Source: SIO4C1 sp039820425
GTDB taxonomy: Bacteria > Cyanobacteriota > Cyanobacteriia > Phormidesmidales > Phormidesmidaceae
Length of the DNA: 29,314 nucleotides
Direction of reading: 5' to 3'
NCBI GenBank assembly: GCA_039820425.1
Contig: JBCBQD010000039.1
Span: 1-29,314, forward strand
Positions 1-7,775 of this stretch are shown here, piece by piece (within the stretch, counting starts at the first letter, position 1; the number at the start of each line of letters is the position of its first letter). Made by a program: the position numbers and the translations under genes. The notes below the pieces were generated by a model. It saw only the letters and a program-made list of their open reading frames with translations. It did not search any database and was not told the DNA's origin.

Positions 1-107
1 GCTGATCGCTTATGGGTGAAAACTCATCTCGAACCCGAGGAGGAAAAACTACGGGTCTCAACCTAGAGGGGGTTTAAACTGATTTGTCAGACAGAATGAA
101 GCTCTGT

Positions 108-416
108 TCAACTCCAATCCTGAGCATCAGGAAATACATTGGAATATTTCAAAGCATGTCGTGGTGCATCCATCATCTCTTTTACAGTTTGAACCCACTC
201 TTTAAAGTGAGAGGTCTCCTTATGCTTTATCTGAGCCTCCGTAGTGCGATAAGCTTCCACTAAAACAAAGGAAGTCTGATCCTCTGTGGATTGAATAACA
301 TCAAAACGAGCGATTCCCGGTTCTTGAACACTATTTCGAGCATTCTCAAGAGTCGCCTCTTTAAAGGCTTCCACATAGTTGGATTTTACTTTTACGTGTA
401 CATGGGAAATGAGCAT
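108..416 (-). CDS. ABM-domain (antibiotic biosynthesis monooxygenase / LsrG-like) protein
   Basis: The 102-residue protein is the size of a single ABM domain, a ferredoxin-like fold that forms dimers and in characterised members acts as a cofactor-free quinol monooxygenase or as the autoinducer-2 enzyme LsrG. The N-terminal strand (LISHVHVKVK), the segment ending EPGIARFDVIQS and the later FVLVEAYRT and HKETSHFKEW segments follow the usual family pattern. AGGAAGAA lies just before the ATG, which supports this start. It follows the remnant of a short-chain dehydrogenase by 34 bases on the same strand, so the two probably once formed an operon. Substrate unknown; the family call is fairly secure, the reaction is not. 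Composition is more AT-rich than the cassette that starts at 0.8 kb. Confidence 0.75.
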   Translation of the reverse strand: MLISHVHVKVKSNYVEAFKEATLENARNSVQEPGIARFDVIQSTEDQTSFVLVEAYRTTEAQIKHKETSHFKEWVQTVKEMMDAPRHALKYSNVFPDAQDWS

Positions 417-450
417 TTCTTCCTAAAATAAAATATTGACTCAGTGACTA

Positions 451-678
451 TCAGGGGTGAATTTCTTCAGTCCATTGAAAAAACTTTCCAGTATCCTCGA
501 TAGTTATCTTATTTAGAACATTATCAATCACTCCTCGAACCGATTGTTCTGGGGTCAAACCAGCATTTTGTCCACCCATGTCAGTTTGAACCCAGCCTGG
601 ATTGACTACGATCGCGCTGATCCACTCTTCTTGAATTTCTATAGAAAGCGAACGATTCAACATATTCAAAGCCGTCAT
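451..678 (-). pseudogene. 3' remnant of a short-chain dehydrogenase/reductase (C-factor type)
   Basis: About 75 residues match only the C-terminal third of an SDR: the helix after the active site (TALNMLNRSLSIEIQ), then VVNPGWVQTDMGG, a typical SDR segment (V-x-PG-x-V-x-TDM), and a final FQWTEEIHP. The Rossmann nucleotide-binding part and the NNAG segment are absent. Reading further upstream in frame gives L-S-T-S-M-T, where an intact enzyme would have Y-x-x-x-K; homology may therefore run to about 693 with both catalytic residues replaced, but this is inference. The break lies within 10-30 bases of a strong hairpin at 703-747. I regard it as a non-functional fragment left by a rearrangement. 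The ABM gene follows on the same strand. Confidence 0.75.
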
Positions 679-702
679 GGAAGTGCTAAGGAGGAGTTGA
701 GT

Positions 703-747
703 TGATCTTGTGGTGCGTTAGCAACAGCGTAACGCACCACAAGATCA
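703..747. repeat. Perfect 18-bp inverted repeat (palindromic element)
   Basis: TGATCTTGTGGTGCGTTA at 703-720 is repeated as its exact reverse complement at 730-747, with a 9-base loop. The inner GTGCGTTA/TAACGCAC arms resemble the palindromic 'GGTGCGTTA...TAACGCACC' elements common in filamentous cyanobacteria (from memory). It lies between the truncated SDR and lysR. It could be a mobile palindrome that marks the breakpoint, or act as a terminator for transcription in either direction. Confidence 0.8.
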
Positions 748-823
748 TTTGATCGCACTTTGTGGACCCATTTGACGGTTGGGTTTCCCTAGCCGCGACC
801 GATCTCGAATAAGATTGAATGCG

Positions 824-1753
824 ATGAACGTTTCCGATCTCTCGCTTCTCATCGCCCTCGACGCGCTGCTGCAAGAAAGCAGCGTCACCCGCGCTGCTCG
901 ACGCGTAGGCCTGTCTACACCTGCGATGAGTCATGCCTTGGCGCGCATACGTGACCGCCTCGGCGACCCACTCCTGGTACGCGCGGGCCAAGGCATGGTG
1001 CTCACAACGCGTGCTCAGATACTGAAGCCTCGCGTGCACAGCTTGGTGGCCCAAGCAGAGCAACTGTTCACCCTTGGCGACACGTTCTCACCAGAGACCG
1101 TCGACCGAGAATTTGTTGTTAATGTGACCGACTATGTGCATTTCGTGATGGGCAGCGCGCTCGACCGCATGGCACGGAAACAAGCACCACAGCTACGTTT
1201 GCGCTTTGTCCCCGCCACAGGCGAAGACGCTGAGGCACTGCGACAAGGCAGCACCGATCTAGCCATCGGGGTCTACGACGAGCTGCCGCCCGAGATCATG
1301 ACGCGAACACTCATTACAGATCGTCCTGTGTGCGTGCTTCGAAAAGGCCATACGCTGGCGGGTCAACGGATGACGCTCAAGCGTTTTGTTGGATTGGACC
1401 ATGTTCAAGTCGCGCCGAGGGGCCGGCCGGGTGGGCGCATGGATGACCTGCTGCACGCGCGAGGGCTCGAGCGTCGCGTTCTGCGCGCCGTCCCGTCATT
1501 TCAGGCAGCAGCAGCGTTGGTCGCGGACTCCGACTATGTGCTGACACTATCTCGGCGCGTAGCGATCATACTGGCCGCCTCGTTCGAACTGGTGATCATC
1601 GAGCCGCCTCTCAAGCTCGAACCGTATGCGGTGAATCTCATATGGCATCCGCGTGTAGACGCCGACCCCGCCCACCGCTGGCTGCGGGGGCTCTGGGTTG
1701 CGGCAGCGGCCGAAGTCACTGGCGACAATCACGTTGGAGTGCGGAACGGCTGA
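824..1753 (+). CDS. LysR-family transcriptional regulator
   Basis: The protein has an N-terminal winged helix (L-x-x-L-x-A-L-x-x-E-SSVTRAARRVGLSTPAMSHALARIRDRLGDPLLVR, residues about 5-55), the hallmark of LysR regulators, followed by a two-lobed effector-binding domain to about residue 300. I choose ATG 824 (309 residues) over an in-frame start at 779 because family members begin 5-10 residues before the first helix. It lies 145 bases upstream of a DJ-1/PfpI gene on the same strand, and the gap contains a dyad plus promoter-like hexamers, so it probably controls the three genes that follow. High GC and arginine/alanine-rich codon use resemble a proteobacterium rather than the rest of the window. 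The inducer is unknown. Confidence 0.9.
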   Translation: MNVSDLSLLIALDALLQESSVTRAARRVGLSTPAMSHALARIRDRLGDPLLVRAGQGMVLTTRAQILKPRVHSLVAQAEQLFTLGDTFSPETVDREFVVNVTDYVHFVMGSALDRMARKQAPQLRLRFVPATGEDAEALRQGSTDLAIGVYDELPPEIMTRTLITDRPVCVLRKGHTLAGQRMTLKRFVGLDHVQVAPRGRPGGRMDDLLHARGLERRVLRAVPSFQAAAALVADSDYVLTLSRRVAIILAASFELVIIEPPLKLEPYAVNLIWHPRVDADPAHRWLRGLWVAAAAEVTGDNHVGVRNG

Positions 1754-1813
1754 TCGGGGGCGACGCCACGTCGCGTCGGTGCCGCAATACGCGCGATCAA
1801 TAGTTTTATGCTG

Positions 1814-1870
1814 TGCAATAATTCATTGCATAATATTTCATTTGACGCAACATGAAACGCTCTGCATGAT
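1814..1870 (+). promoter_or_regulatory. Candidate LysR-type operator and promoter for the DJ-1/ABM/SDR genes
   Basis: An AT-rich island in an otherwise GC-rich cassette contains the dyad TGCAATAATTCATTGCA (1814-1830; 6-bp perfect arms). It is followed by TTGACG (1842-1847), a 17-base spacer and CATGAT (1865-1870). A dyad just upstream of a -35 box is the usual layout for LysR activation. The dyad does not match the strict T-N11-A consensus, and transcription from here is unproven. Confidence 0.35.
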
Positions 1871-1898
1871 GGTTATATCGACCAAGGAGCAAACCACC

Positions 1899-2681
1899 AT
1901 GAGTGCCAACACTAACGTGAGCAGTGCCGATAAGAAAAAGACCATCCTGATCATCGCTGCCAACCCCGCCGTCGGCCCCCTCACCGGCTGGCCCATCGGT
2001 TTCTGGCTGGCTGAGCTCACCCACCCCTACGCCACATTCATCGAGGCCGGCTACGACGTTGAGATCCGCAGCCCTGAGGGTGGTACGCTGCAGGCCGATA
2101 GCTACTCCGACCCCGAGGACGATAGCGGCTACTCCGTCCACGATCTCCTCTCGTTGGGTTTCAAGAAGTCCCCGTCCCATGCCACTCTGCTCGACAATAC
2201 CGCGAGCATCGCCGACGTGAACGTCGCAGACTACGACGCCATCCTCCTCGCTGGGGGCCAATCACCCATGGTCACCTTCACAAATAACCATGCCCTGCAT
2301 GCCCTTGTCGCCGCATTCTACGAGGCCGGCAAGCCTACCGCTCTCCTCTGCCACGGCACGTGCGTCCTACTCAAGGCCAAGCTGTCCACTGGCGAGTTGC
2401 TGGTCACCAGTAAGACATGGACTGGTTTCTCGAATGAGGAGGAGAAGGACGTCGAAAAGTCCGTCGGACAGAAAGTCCAGCCCTTCTGGATCGAGACCGA
2501 GGCCCGCGCTTTGCCAGACACGACCTTCGTTGTGGCTCCGCTATGGGAGGCGTTCGCTGTCCGCGACGGTAATCTCATCACCGGCCAGCAGCAGACCTCC
2601 GGTCGCGTCGCCGCCGAGCTGGTGATCGAAGCCCTATCGGGCGTGCCATCGTCGGTACCTGCGACGCGGGCAGGGGTCTGA
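1899..2681 (+). CDS. DJ-1/PfpI (ThiJ, Hsp31-like) family protein
   Basis: A 260-residue class-I glutamine-amidotransferase-like fold. The nucleophile elbow is ALLCHGTC with Cys151 followed by His152, and the segment AGYDVEIRSPEGG (residues about 50-62) is typical of the Hsp31/ThiJ branch. DDYDAILLAGG-type residues about 111-120 precede the elbow. Family members act as glyoxalase III, deglycase/chaperone or hydratase enzymes on reactive carbonyls or isonitriles; which applies here cannot be read from sequence. The start ATG 1899 is chosen for AAGGAGC 9 bases upstream; the frame stays open further upstream, but that part is the promoter region. It is the first gene after lysR and is followed 21 bases later by a membrane-anchored ABM gene. 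Confidence 0.85.
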   Translation: MSANTNVSSADKKKTILIIAANPAVGPLTGWPIGFWLAELTHPYATFIEAGYDVEIRSPEGGTLQADSYSDPEDDSGYSVHDLLSLGFKKSPSHATLLDNTASIADVNVADYDAILLAGGQSPMVTFTNNHALHALVAAFYEAGKPTALLCHGTCVLLKAKLSTGELLVTSKTWTGFSNEEEKDVEKSVGQKVQPFWIETEARALPDTTFVVAPLWEAFAVRDGNLITGQQQTSGRVAAELVIEALSGVPSSVPATRAGV

Positions 2682-2702
2682 GAACCTTACTGTCCCAACA
2701 CG

Positions 2703-3296
2703 ATGAAGAGCAATGAAAACAGCGTATCGGTGGTCGTGCGACGACGTATCCACCCGGAACGCGTAGAAGCTTACGAGAAATGGTTGGCCGGTGTGATCGA
2801 GGCCGCTGAGACCTTCGAAGGCCACCAGGGCGCGCAAGTGCTCCGCCCGCCCAATCCGGCTACTCAAGACTATGTGCTCTTGTTTCGCTACGCGACGCCG
2901 GAGCAGCTCGCCGCCTGGCAAGAATCGGAAACGGCCCGTGATTGGCTAAAGCGAGGCGAGGCCTTCACGGTGGGCAACGTGCAAATCCAGAAGATCACCG
3001 GACTCGAGTTCTGGTTTCAGATCCCAGCCGGAGCCAGTCACCGCCCGCCAGCGAAGCACAAAATGGTTATTGCGACGGTGATTGGACTCTACCCGTTGCT
3101 TCTCTTTCTGGCCCCGAGCCTGGCCAATGCGCTCCAGGTTCTCCCCCGGCCGCTTGCCGTGTTGATGAGTACCCTCTGCAACGTGCTATTGATGACCTAT
3201 GTAGTGATGCCGCGCGTGACGCGGGGCTTGTCGCGCTGGCTGTTCCCCCGCCGATTCACTGCATCAACGGGTACGGGGCGGCCAATGTTGCATTGA
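2703..3296 (+). CDS. ABM-superfamily protein with C-terminal membrane anchor (COG3224-like)
   Basis: Residues about 8-95 form an ABM domain (VVVRRRIHPERVEAYEKWL, then FEGHQGAQVLRP and YVLLFRYATPEQLAAW). A linker with HKM (about residues 117-119) leads to two membrane helices (about 119-141 and 149-170) and a positively charged end, RGLSRWLFPRR. This layout matches the membrane-bound ABM group COG3224. It begins 21 bases after the DJ-1 stop and precedes an SDR with its own AGGAGG site, so the three genes form a likely operon under the LysR protein. The last 15 residues after the Arg-rich end look unlike the family and may reflect a local end rearrangement. The substrate is unknown. Confidence 0.75.
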   Translation: MKSNENSVSVVVRRRIHPERVEAYEKWLAGVIEAAETFEGHQGAQVLRPPNPATQDYVLLFRYATPEQLAAWQESETARDWLKRGEAFTVGNVQIQKITGLEFWFQIPAGASHRPPAKHKMVIATVIGLYPLLLFLAPSLANALQVLPRPLAVLMSTLCNVLLMTYVVMPRVTRGLSRWLFPRRFTASTGTGRPMLH

Positions 3297-3389
3297 GGCT
3301 AGGAAATTCAGGCCAGAAATTCCGCAAGCGGGCCAGAGCACTGGTGACATAAGCTCGCCAGTGCACCACGACCCAAACAGGAGGATTTT

Positions 3390-4064
3390 ATGCCTACTAT
3401 CGCCATCACTGGAAGTAACCGCGGAATTGGACTTGAGCTTTGCCGACAGTTTCTCGCTCGGGGTGACGATGTCATCGGTATCTGCCGGGAGGCAACGGAC
3501 GCAATGACCGCGCTCGGAGTTGAGGCGCTCACCGGCATCGACGTGTCTGATGATGGCAGCGTCGCGACGCTGCAAAATGCCTTAGGCAATCGGCTGATCG
3601 ACGTCCTTATCAACAACGCAGGTATCATGGGGCGCGAGAAACTGCCTGAGCTCGACTGGGAAGGAATACGACGTCAGTTTGAGATCAACAGTCTCGGACC
3701 ACTGCGAGTCACGGCGGCCCTGTTGGACAACCTTAATCGCGATGCGAAGATCGCTATCATCACAAGCCGTATGGGCTCGATCGTCGACAACACCTCTGGT
3801 GGCGGCTACGGGTACCGAATGTCCAAAGCGGCGGTGAACATCGCAGGGGTGTCCTTAGCACACGACCTCGCCGACCGTGGTGTAGCGGTCCTCATGGTCC
3901 ATCCGGGATCGGTTCGCACTGACCTGACTGCGAGCGTGATGTCCGCCGGGCAGGGTATCGACGTCGAGGAGTCGGCGAGCGGCATCATAGCTCGCATCGA
4001 TGAGTTGACCGTCGAAACGACCGGGCGGTTCATACACGCCAAGGGCGAACCATTGCCTTGGTAG
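3390..4064 (+). CDS. Short-chain dehydrogenase/reductase (C-factor-like)
   Basis: Complete 224-residue classical SDR: the cofactor motif TGSNRGIG at residues 7-14, NNAG at 75-78, a Ser-containing strand ITSRMGS at about 124-130 and the catalytic pair Y142-R-M-S-K146. Near the C-terminus, HPGSVRTDL is typical of the C-factor/sniffer subgroup of carbonyl reductases. A strong AGGAGG (3380-3385) precedes ATG 3390. It is the last gene of the lysR-linked cassette and shares its high GC. It belongs to the same general SDR type as the broken one at 451-678, suggesting the two ABM+SDR pairs perform related redox chemistry. The substrate cannot be assigned. Confidence 0.9.
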   Translation: MPTIAITGSNRGIGLELCRQFLARGDDVIGICREATDAMTALGVEALTGIDVSDDGSVATLQNALGNRLIDVLINNAGIMGREKLPELDWEGIRRQFEINSLGPLRVTAALLDNLNRDAKIAIITSRMGSIVDNTSGGGYGYRMSKAAVNIAGVSLAHDLADRGVAVLMVHPGSVRTDLTASVMSAGQGIDVEESASGIIARIDELTVETTGRFIHAKGEPLPW

Positions 4065-4175
4065 GGCCGACCGTTGCCTACAACTCAGTCCGCTACCAAC
4101 AGACAATTGCTCCACTGCCGGTCAGCTCCTTGACAGAATTTCTCTCTCGATTGCGGTCTAACTACTATGTATACG

Positions 4176-4300
4176 GAAAGTTTCTGGATAACACCCCACA
4201 GGCTGAAGTTATCCAGAAACTTTCTGGATAACACCCCTATAAGCATATCACCCAGAAATTTTCTGGATAATACCCTCAGCTTCGGAGTTATCCAGAAAGC
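4176..4300. repeat. Cluster of five TTTCTGGATAAY motifs in alternating orientation
   Basis: Copies lie at 4181-4192 (+), 4208-4219 (-), 4221-4232 (+), 4260-4271 (+) and 4287-4298 (-). The first two form a perfect 17-bp inverted repeat (GAAAGTTTCTGGATAAC at 4176-4192 against 4208-4224); copies 2 and 3 form a second, nearly loop-free palindrome, and copies 4 and 5 a third. Plus copies are followed by ACCC. The region lies between the convergent 3' ends of the SDR gene and the RND gene, so it may be a nested MITE remnant or a two-way terminator. The remaining bases of the 282-base gap show nothing else I recognise. Confidence 0.75.
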
Positions 4301-4346
4301 TTTAACGCATCTTTATTGATTCAAATGAACTATTATTAGCATCGTC

Positions 4347-7300
4347 CTATGGGTTTCTGGCTTCTGGTGTCAACTGCAAATACAACCCTGGCACCACCAG
4401 CAACGCAATCAACGTCGCTGACATCAGCCCAAAAATAATCGCCATACACAGCGGAAACCACTGAGCATCGCTAAAAGCCAATGGCAAAAGACCAATAATC
4501 GTCGTAAGCGATGTCGTCAAAATCGGCCTTAACCGATCACTCGCCCCCGCTGCCGCCGCATGGCGCACGTCCATCCCTTGCTTGCGCCGTTCGTTCATGG
4601 TTTCTACCATCACAATGGCATCGTTAACCACAATCCCCACCAGCGCAATCACCCCAATCATGGCGGGGAAAGAAAAGGATAGCCCCAGCAAGAAAAAGCC
4701 AAACAACGTGCCAATCAGCGCAAAGGGTATGGTGAGAATAATAATCACCGGCTGGGTGTAGGAGCCAAACTGGAGCACCAGTACCGCAAACACGAGAAAG
4801 ATTGCGACCACTAACATTTGTCCCGCAGAGCCAAAGGTTTCACTACTGGTGTCGGCATCCCCGCCAAAGCGATAAGTATACCCCCCAGGCCAGCGATCGG
4901 CATTGCCCTCATCGTTCGGATCGGACTGCATGGCCTCAAGCTTGGGCGTTAGCTCAGCTAAGATTTCGGTGTCGTAGTAGCCCTGACCCGGAATCACCTT
5001 CGCCAGGACGGTTACACTGCGCTGGGTGTCTCGGTGGGTAATCGCCAGGGGGACAGCCCCTGGTACTTCTTCCAGCAGTGCCCCTCCCGGTAGCGCCTCA
5101 CCGTCGGCGGTGATAAATCGCATGGTGGCAAATTCATCCAGTCGGGAGGGTCCCCCAATGCGTCCCTGCTGGGATGGCCAGCGCGTGCTCAGACGAATTT
5201 CGAGATCTTCTTCGCCACTCCCCACCGAAAAGTCCCCGATATCATTATCAATCATCAAATAGCGACCCTGGGAACCCATTTCATTCTGACTGATGCCATA
5301 AAAGTCCAGGGCCTCACGCTTAGGGACCAATTTATAATCTTCCCGCAGGTTACCCAGATCATCTCGCACATCGTCTGTGCCTGGAATCTCTCGTAGCGCC
5401 TGCTGTACCTGGCTAGAAATTTCTCTCAGGGTTTGTAGGTCATCACCATAAATTTCTATCTGGATGGGATCGCTGCCCCCACCCGACAAGGGGTAAGCCG
5501 TACTCAAAACGGCCCCTGGATAATTGCGAATAATGTCTCTTTCTAGCTCGTTTTTAAGCTCACGCACATACTCAAAGGAGTCTTGTGCTCGCTGGTTGCG
5601 ATCCACAAACACCGCCGACAGCCCCACAAAATAATCGGCGTTACCCGGTTTGATTTCGCTAGATGCCACCAGATTACTGCGCTGCCCCACCAGTTTAACC
5701 ACACTCTCAAAGACCTGGTTGCCGTTCGGGTCACTATAGTTGCGCACCACTTCACCCATGCGATCTGCCACCTCCTGTGAGGTCTCCAAAGTCGCAGCCG
5801 GGGGCAGCTCTACATTCAGGCTAAGTTTGTTGTCGTCGCTGACGGCAAACAAAGAACTGGGCAACTGGCTAAATAAAATAACCGCACAGACAAACAGGGC
5901 AATGGCCCCTGTGGTCCACAGACGGGCCACGTGTCGATTGCGGACCGTGGTGCTTAAACTCCAGTGGGAAAATCGCGCCGAGACGACCTCGGTGAGGCGG
6001 TCAACGTAGGTTTTTGATTCACCGCTACCGCCCTGATTCCCCAGGAGAAATTTTGACAGGGGCACCACTGCCAACAGGGCCAGGACATAGCTCATCACCA
6101 GGCAGGTAATGGCACTAATCGGGATCAGGCGAATATATTTGCCCAGGATGCCGGAGATCGCCATCAAGGGAGCCATGGCTAGAATAGTTGTGAGCTGCCC
6201 GGTAAAGGCAGGTGATGCATAGGTTTGAACCGTCTTGATAGCCGCCTGGGGAAAGCTCAAGCCCTGCACAAAGATGCCGTCATGTAACCCCTCTAGCATG
6301 AGGATAAACACATCCACCAGCAACCCCAGCGCCAAAATCATCCCCACGGTGACCATGGTGTTGAGGGTATAGCCCAGCATCCACAGGATAAACAACACCC
6401 CCGCAAACGTCATCGGGATGGCCAAACCTGCGATCAAAGCCTCTCGCCAGGTCAGGGCCACAAACAAGATTGCAAAGACCAACAGCGATGCCTGCAGCAC
6501 GTTGCTGCCCAGATTCGCTAAATCGCCGCGAATCGTATTGGCATCGTTGTTGAGCACCTGATAGTCCATGCCGTAGGGCCAGATGTTGGGGTCCTGGCGC
6601 ACTTGCTCCATCTCCGCCAGGACATCGTCGATCACCTGGATGGTGTCGCTCCCGGCGACTTTGACCACCTCTAAATTGATGGTGGGGCTAAACTCACTCC
6701 CCTGCCAGCTCAAAAAGGCCCGCTGGGTTTCTCGCTCTAACCCCTGGTAGACCTCTGCCACCTCCGACAGACGCACCACTCGGCTGTCTTCCAGGCGTGT
6801 CACCGGCAAATTCTTGAGGTCTTCAAGGGTGCGAAAGCGGCCATACAGCCTCACCTGCGCGCCAATTTCATCATCGCGTACCAAATCCCAGGAGGTGTCA
6901 ACATTGCCCCCCTGGATGGCATCGCGGACTTGCGTGGCCGCAATGCCCAACGTAGTCAACCGACTGGGAATCATCTGGACATGGATGACCTCGTCACGCT
7001 GACCGCCCAGATTCACCTCGCGGACGTTTTGGACAGACTCCAGTCGTTCTTGCAAGTCTTCAGCTGCCTGACTCAGCAAGACAATGTCTAAATCTTCTCC
7101 CCTCAGGGCCAGGGTGAGGACTGGGGCATCTTGCTGAGAGAGCTGTTCAAAATCAGGCTTCTCTCGACCGGTTGATTCTTCGGGGAGTTCTGATTCGGCA
7201 TCGTCTACTTTGCCTCGCAATGCTTGAATCGACTCGGCGACGGGGGCCTCAGCTTTAAAGGAAACATTAACAATCGAAAATGAATTGAAGGTGGCGCTAG

Positions 7301-7607
7301 TAAAGTCGTCCAGCCCCTGGAGACTTTTGATCTCTTCTTCGAGCTTATCGGTGACCTGGTTTTCGAGGGTTTCTGCATCGGTACCCCCCCAAGGGGTGGT
7401 GATCATGGCGCGGGCAATTTTAATCTCGGGGTCGCCCTCTTTGACCATGGAGAAATACCCCATTACCCCCCCCATCAGCAGCATAAAGCAGAGGAGAATG
7501 GCAAAAATCTGACGGGTAAAAAAGAATTCCATCCAGGCAGGGACCTGAACTGACGGGGCGTCCTCTTTTGGGGCAGAGGGCGCGATCGATCGTTGATCAG
7601 TTTTCAT
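4347..7607 (-). CDS. RND-family efflux pump, inner-membrane transporter
   Basis: The protein has about 1086 residues from the chosen ATG at 7607, a normal RND length: TM1 after PAWMEFFFTRQ, a large periplasmic loop, TM2-6, a second loop and TM8-12. The frame stays open to 7703, but that extension is translated from a palindromic repeat, so I exclude it. The family signature GDPEIKIARAMI/PWGGTDAETLE is present. In TM4 the motif is L-V-D-V-F (Asp about 432), whereas drug pumps have two adjacent Asp; TM10 has V-N-D-A-I where AcrB has Lys940. The adaptor gene lies 168 bases upstream on the same strand. No TolC-like gene is in the window. The substrate is unknown. Confidence 0.92.
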   Translation of the reverse strand: MKTDQRSIAPSAPKEDAPSVQVPAWMEFFFTRQIFAILLCFMLLMGGVMGYFSMVKEGDPEIKIARAMITTPWGGTDAETLENQVTDKLEEEIKSLQGLDDFTSATFNSFSIVNVSFKAEAPVAESIQALRGKVDDAESELPEESTGREKPDFEQLSQQDAPVLTLALRGEDLDIVLLSQAAEDLQERLESVQNVREVNLGGQRDEVIHVQMIPSRLTTLGIAATQVRDAIQGGNVDTSWDLVRDDEIGAQVRLYGRFRTLEDLKNLPVTRLEDSRVVRLSEVAEVYQGLERETQRAFLSWQGSEFSPTINLEVVKVAGSDTIQVIDDVLAEMEQVRQDPNIWPYGMDYQVLNNDANTIRGDLANLGSNVLQASLLVFAILFVALTWREALIAGLAIPMTFAGVLFILWMLGYTLNTMVTVGMILALGLLVDVFILMLEGLHDGIFVQGLSFPQAAIKTVQTYASPAFTGQLTTILAMAPLMAISGILGKYIRLIPISAITCLVMSYVLALLAVVPLSKFLLGNQGGSGESKTYVDRLTEVVSARFSHWSLSTTVRNRHVARLWTTGAIALFVCAVILFSQLPSSLFAVSDDNKLSLNVELPPAATLETSQEVADRMGEVVRNYSDPNGNQVFESVVKLVGQRSNLVASSEIKPGNADYFVGLSAVFVDRNQRAQDSFEYVRELKNELERDIIRNYPGAVLSTAYPLSGGGSDPIQIEIYGDDLQTLREISSQVQQALREIPGTDDVRDDLGNLREDYKLVPKREALDFYGISQNEMGSQGRYLMIDNDIGDFSVGSGEEDLEIRLSTRWPSQQGRIGGPSRLDEFATMRFITADGEALPGGALLEEVPGAVPLAITHRDTQRSVTVLAKVIPGQGYYDTEILAELTPKLEAMQSDPNDEGNADRWPGGYTYRFGGDADTSSETFGSAGQMLVVAIFLVFAVLVLQFGSYTQPVIIILTIPFALIGTLFGFFLLGLSFSFPAMIGVIALVGIVVNDAIVMVETMNERRKQGMDVRHAAAAGASDRLRPILTTSLTTIIGLLPLAFSDAQWFPLCMAIIFGLMSATLIALLVVPGLYLQLTPEARNP

Positions 7608-7665
7608 AAGCGGGTTAGCACAATCATTTATAAGATAGAAAACCAGATATCTGGCTTCCTCGTAT

Positions 7666-7723
7666 AAGCCCCCAAACCCCCAATACTGGGGGCTTTGAGT
7701 CAAGTCCCCCCCAGTATTGAGGG
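7666..7723. repeat. Dispersed palindromic repeat (CCCCCAATACTGGGGG type), copy 1
   Basis: CCCCCAATACTGGGGG (near-perfect palindrome, 7677-7692) is flanked by AAGCCCCCAAA on the left and GCTTTGAGTCAAGT on the right, followed by a second, partial CCCCCCAGTATTGAGGG (7707-7723). The same unit, in opposite orientation, occurs at 27871-27934. It lies between the adaptor and the RND transporter and could form a strong hairpin in the transcript that tunes expression of the downstream gene. It is probably a genome-wide REP-like element. Confidence 0.8.
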
Positions 7724-7775
7724 ACGGAAGGGGGCCTCGGTATCTGAAGCATAATTGGGATGACCTACTTAGCCC

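Noticed and set aside
1..66. Open frame on the plus strand ending in TAG, possibly the C-terminal end of a protein
   Set aside because: Only 21 codons and no recognisable motif; such a length is common by chance.
1806..2261. Long antisense frame opposite the DJ-1 gene
   Set aside because: High GC makes antisense frames long; its translation is Gly/Val-rich without motifs, and the sense gene has clear family residues.
2942..3352. Plus-strand frame overlapping the membrane ABM gene
   Set aside because: It overlaps a gene with a clear domain and membrane helices, and has no motif or ribosome-binding site.
4176..4300. CRISPR array
   Set aside because: The repeats are short, in alternating orientation and with irregular spacing; no cas genes lie nearby.
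7608..7703. N-terminal extension of the RND pump
   Set aside because: It is translated from the palindromic repeat; the conserved protein begins after 7607.
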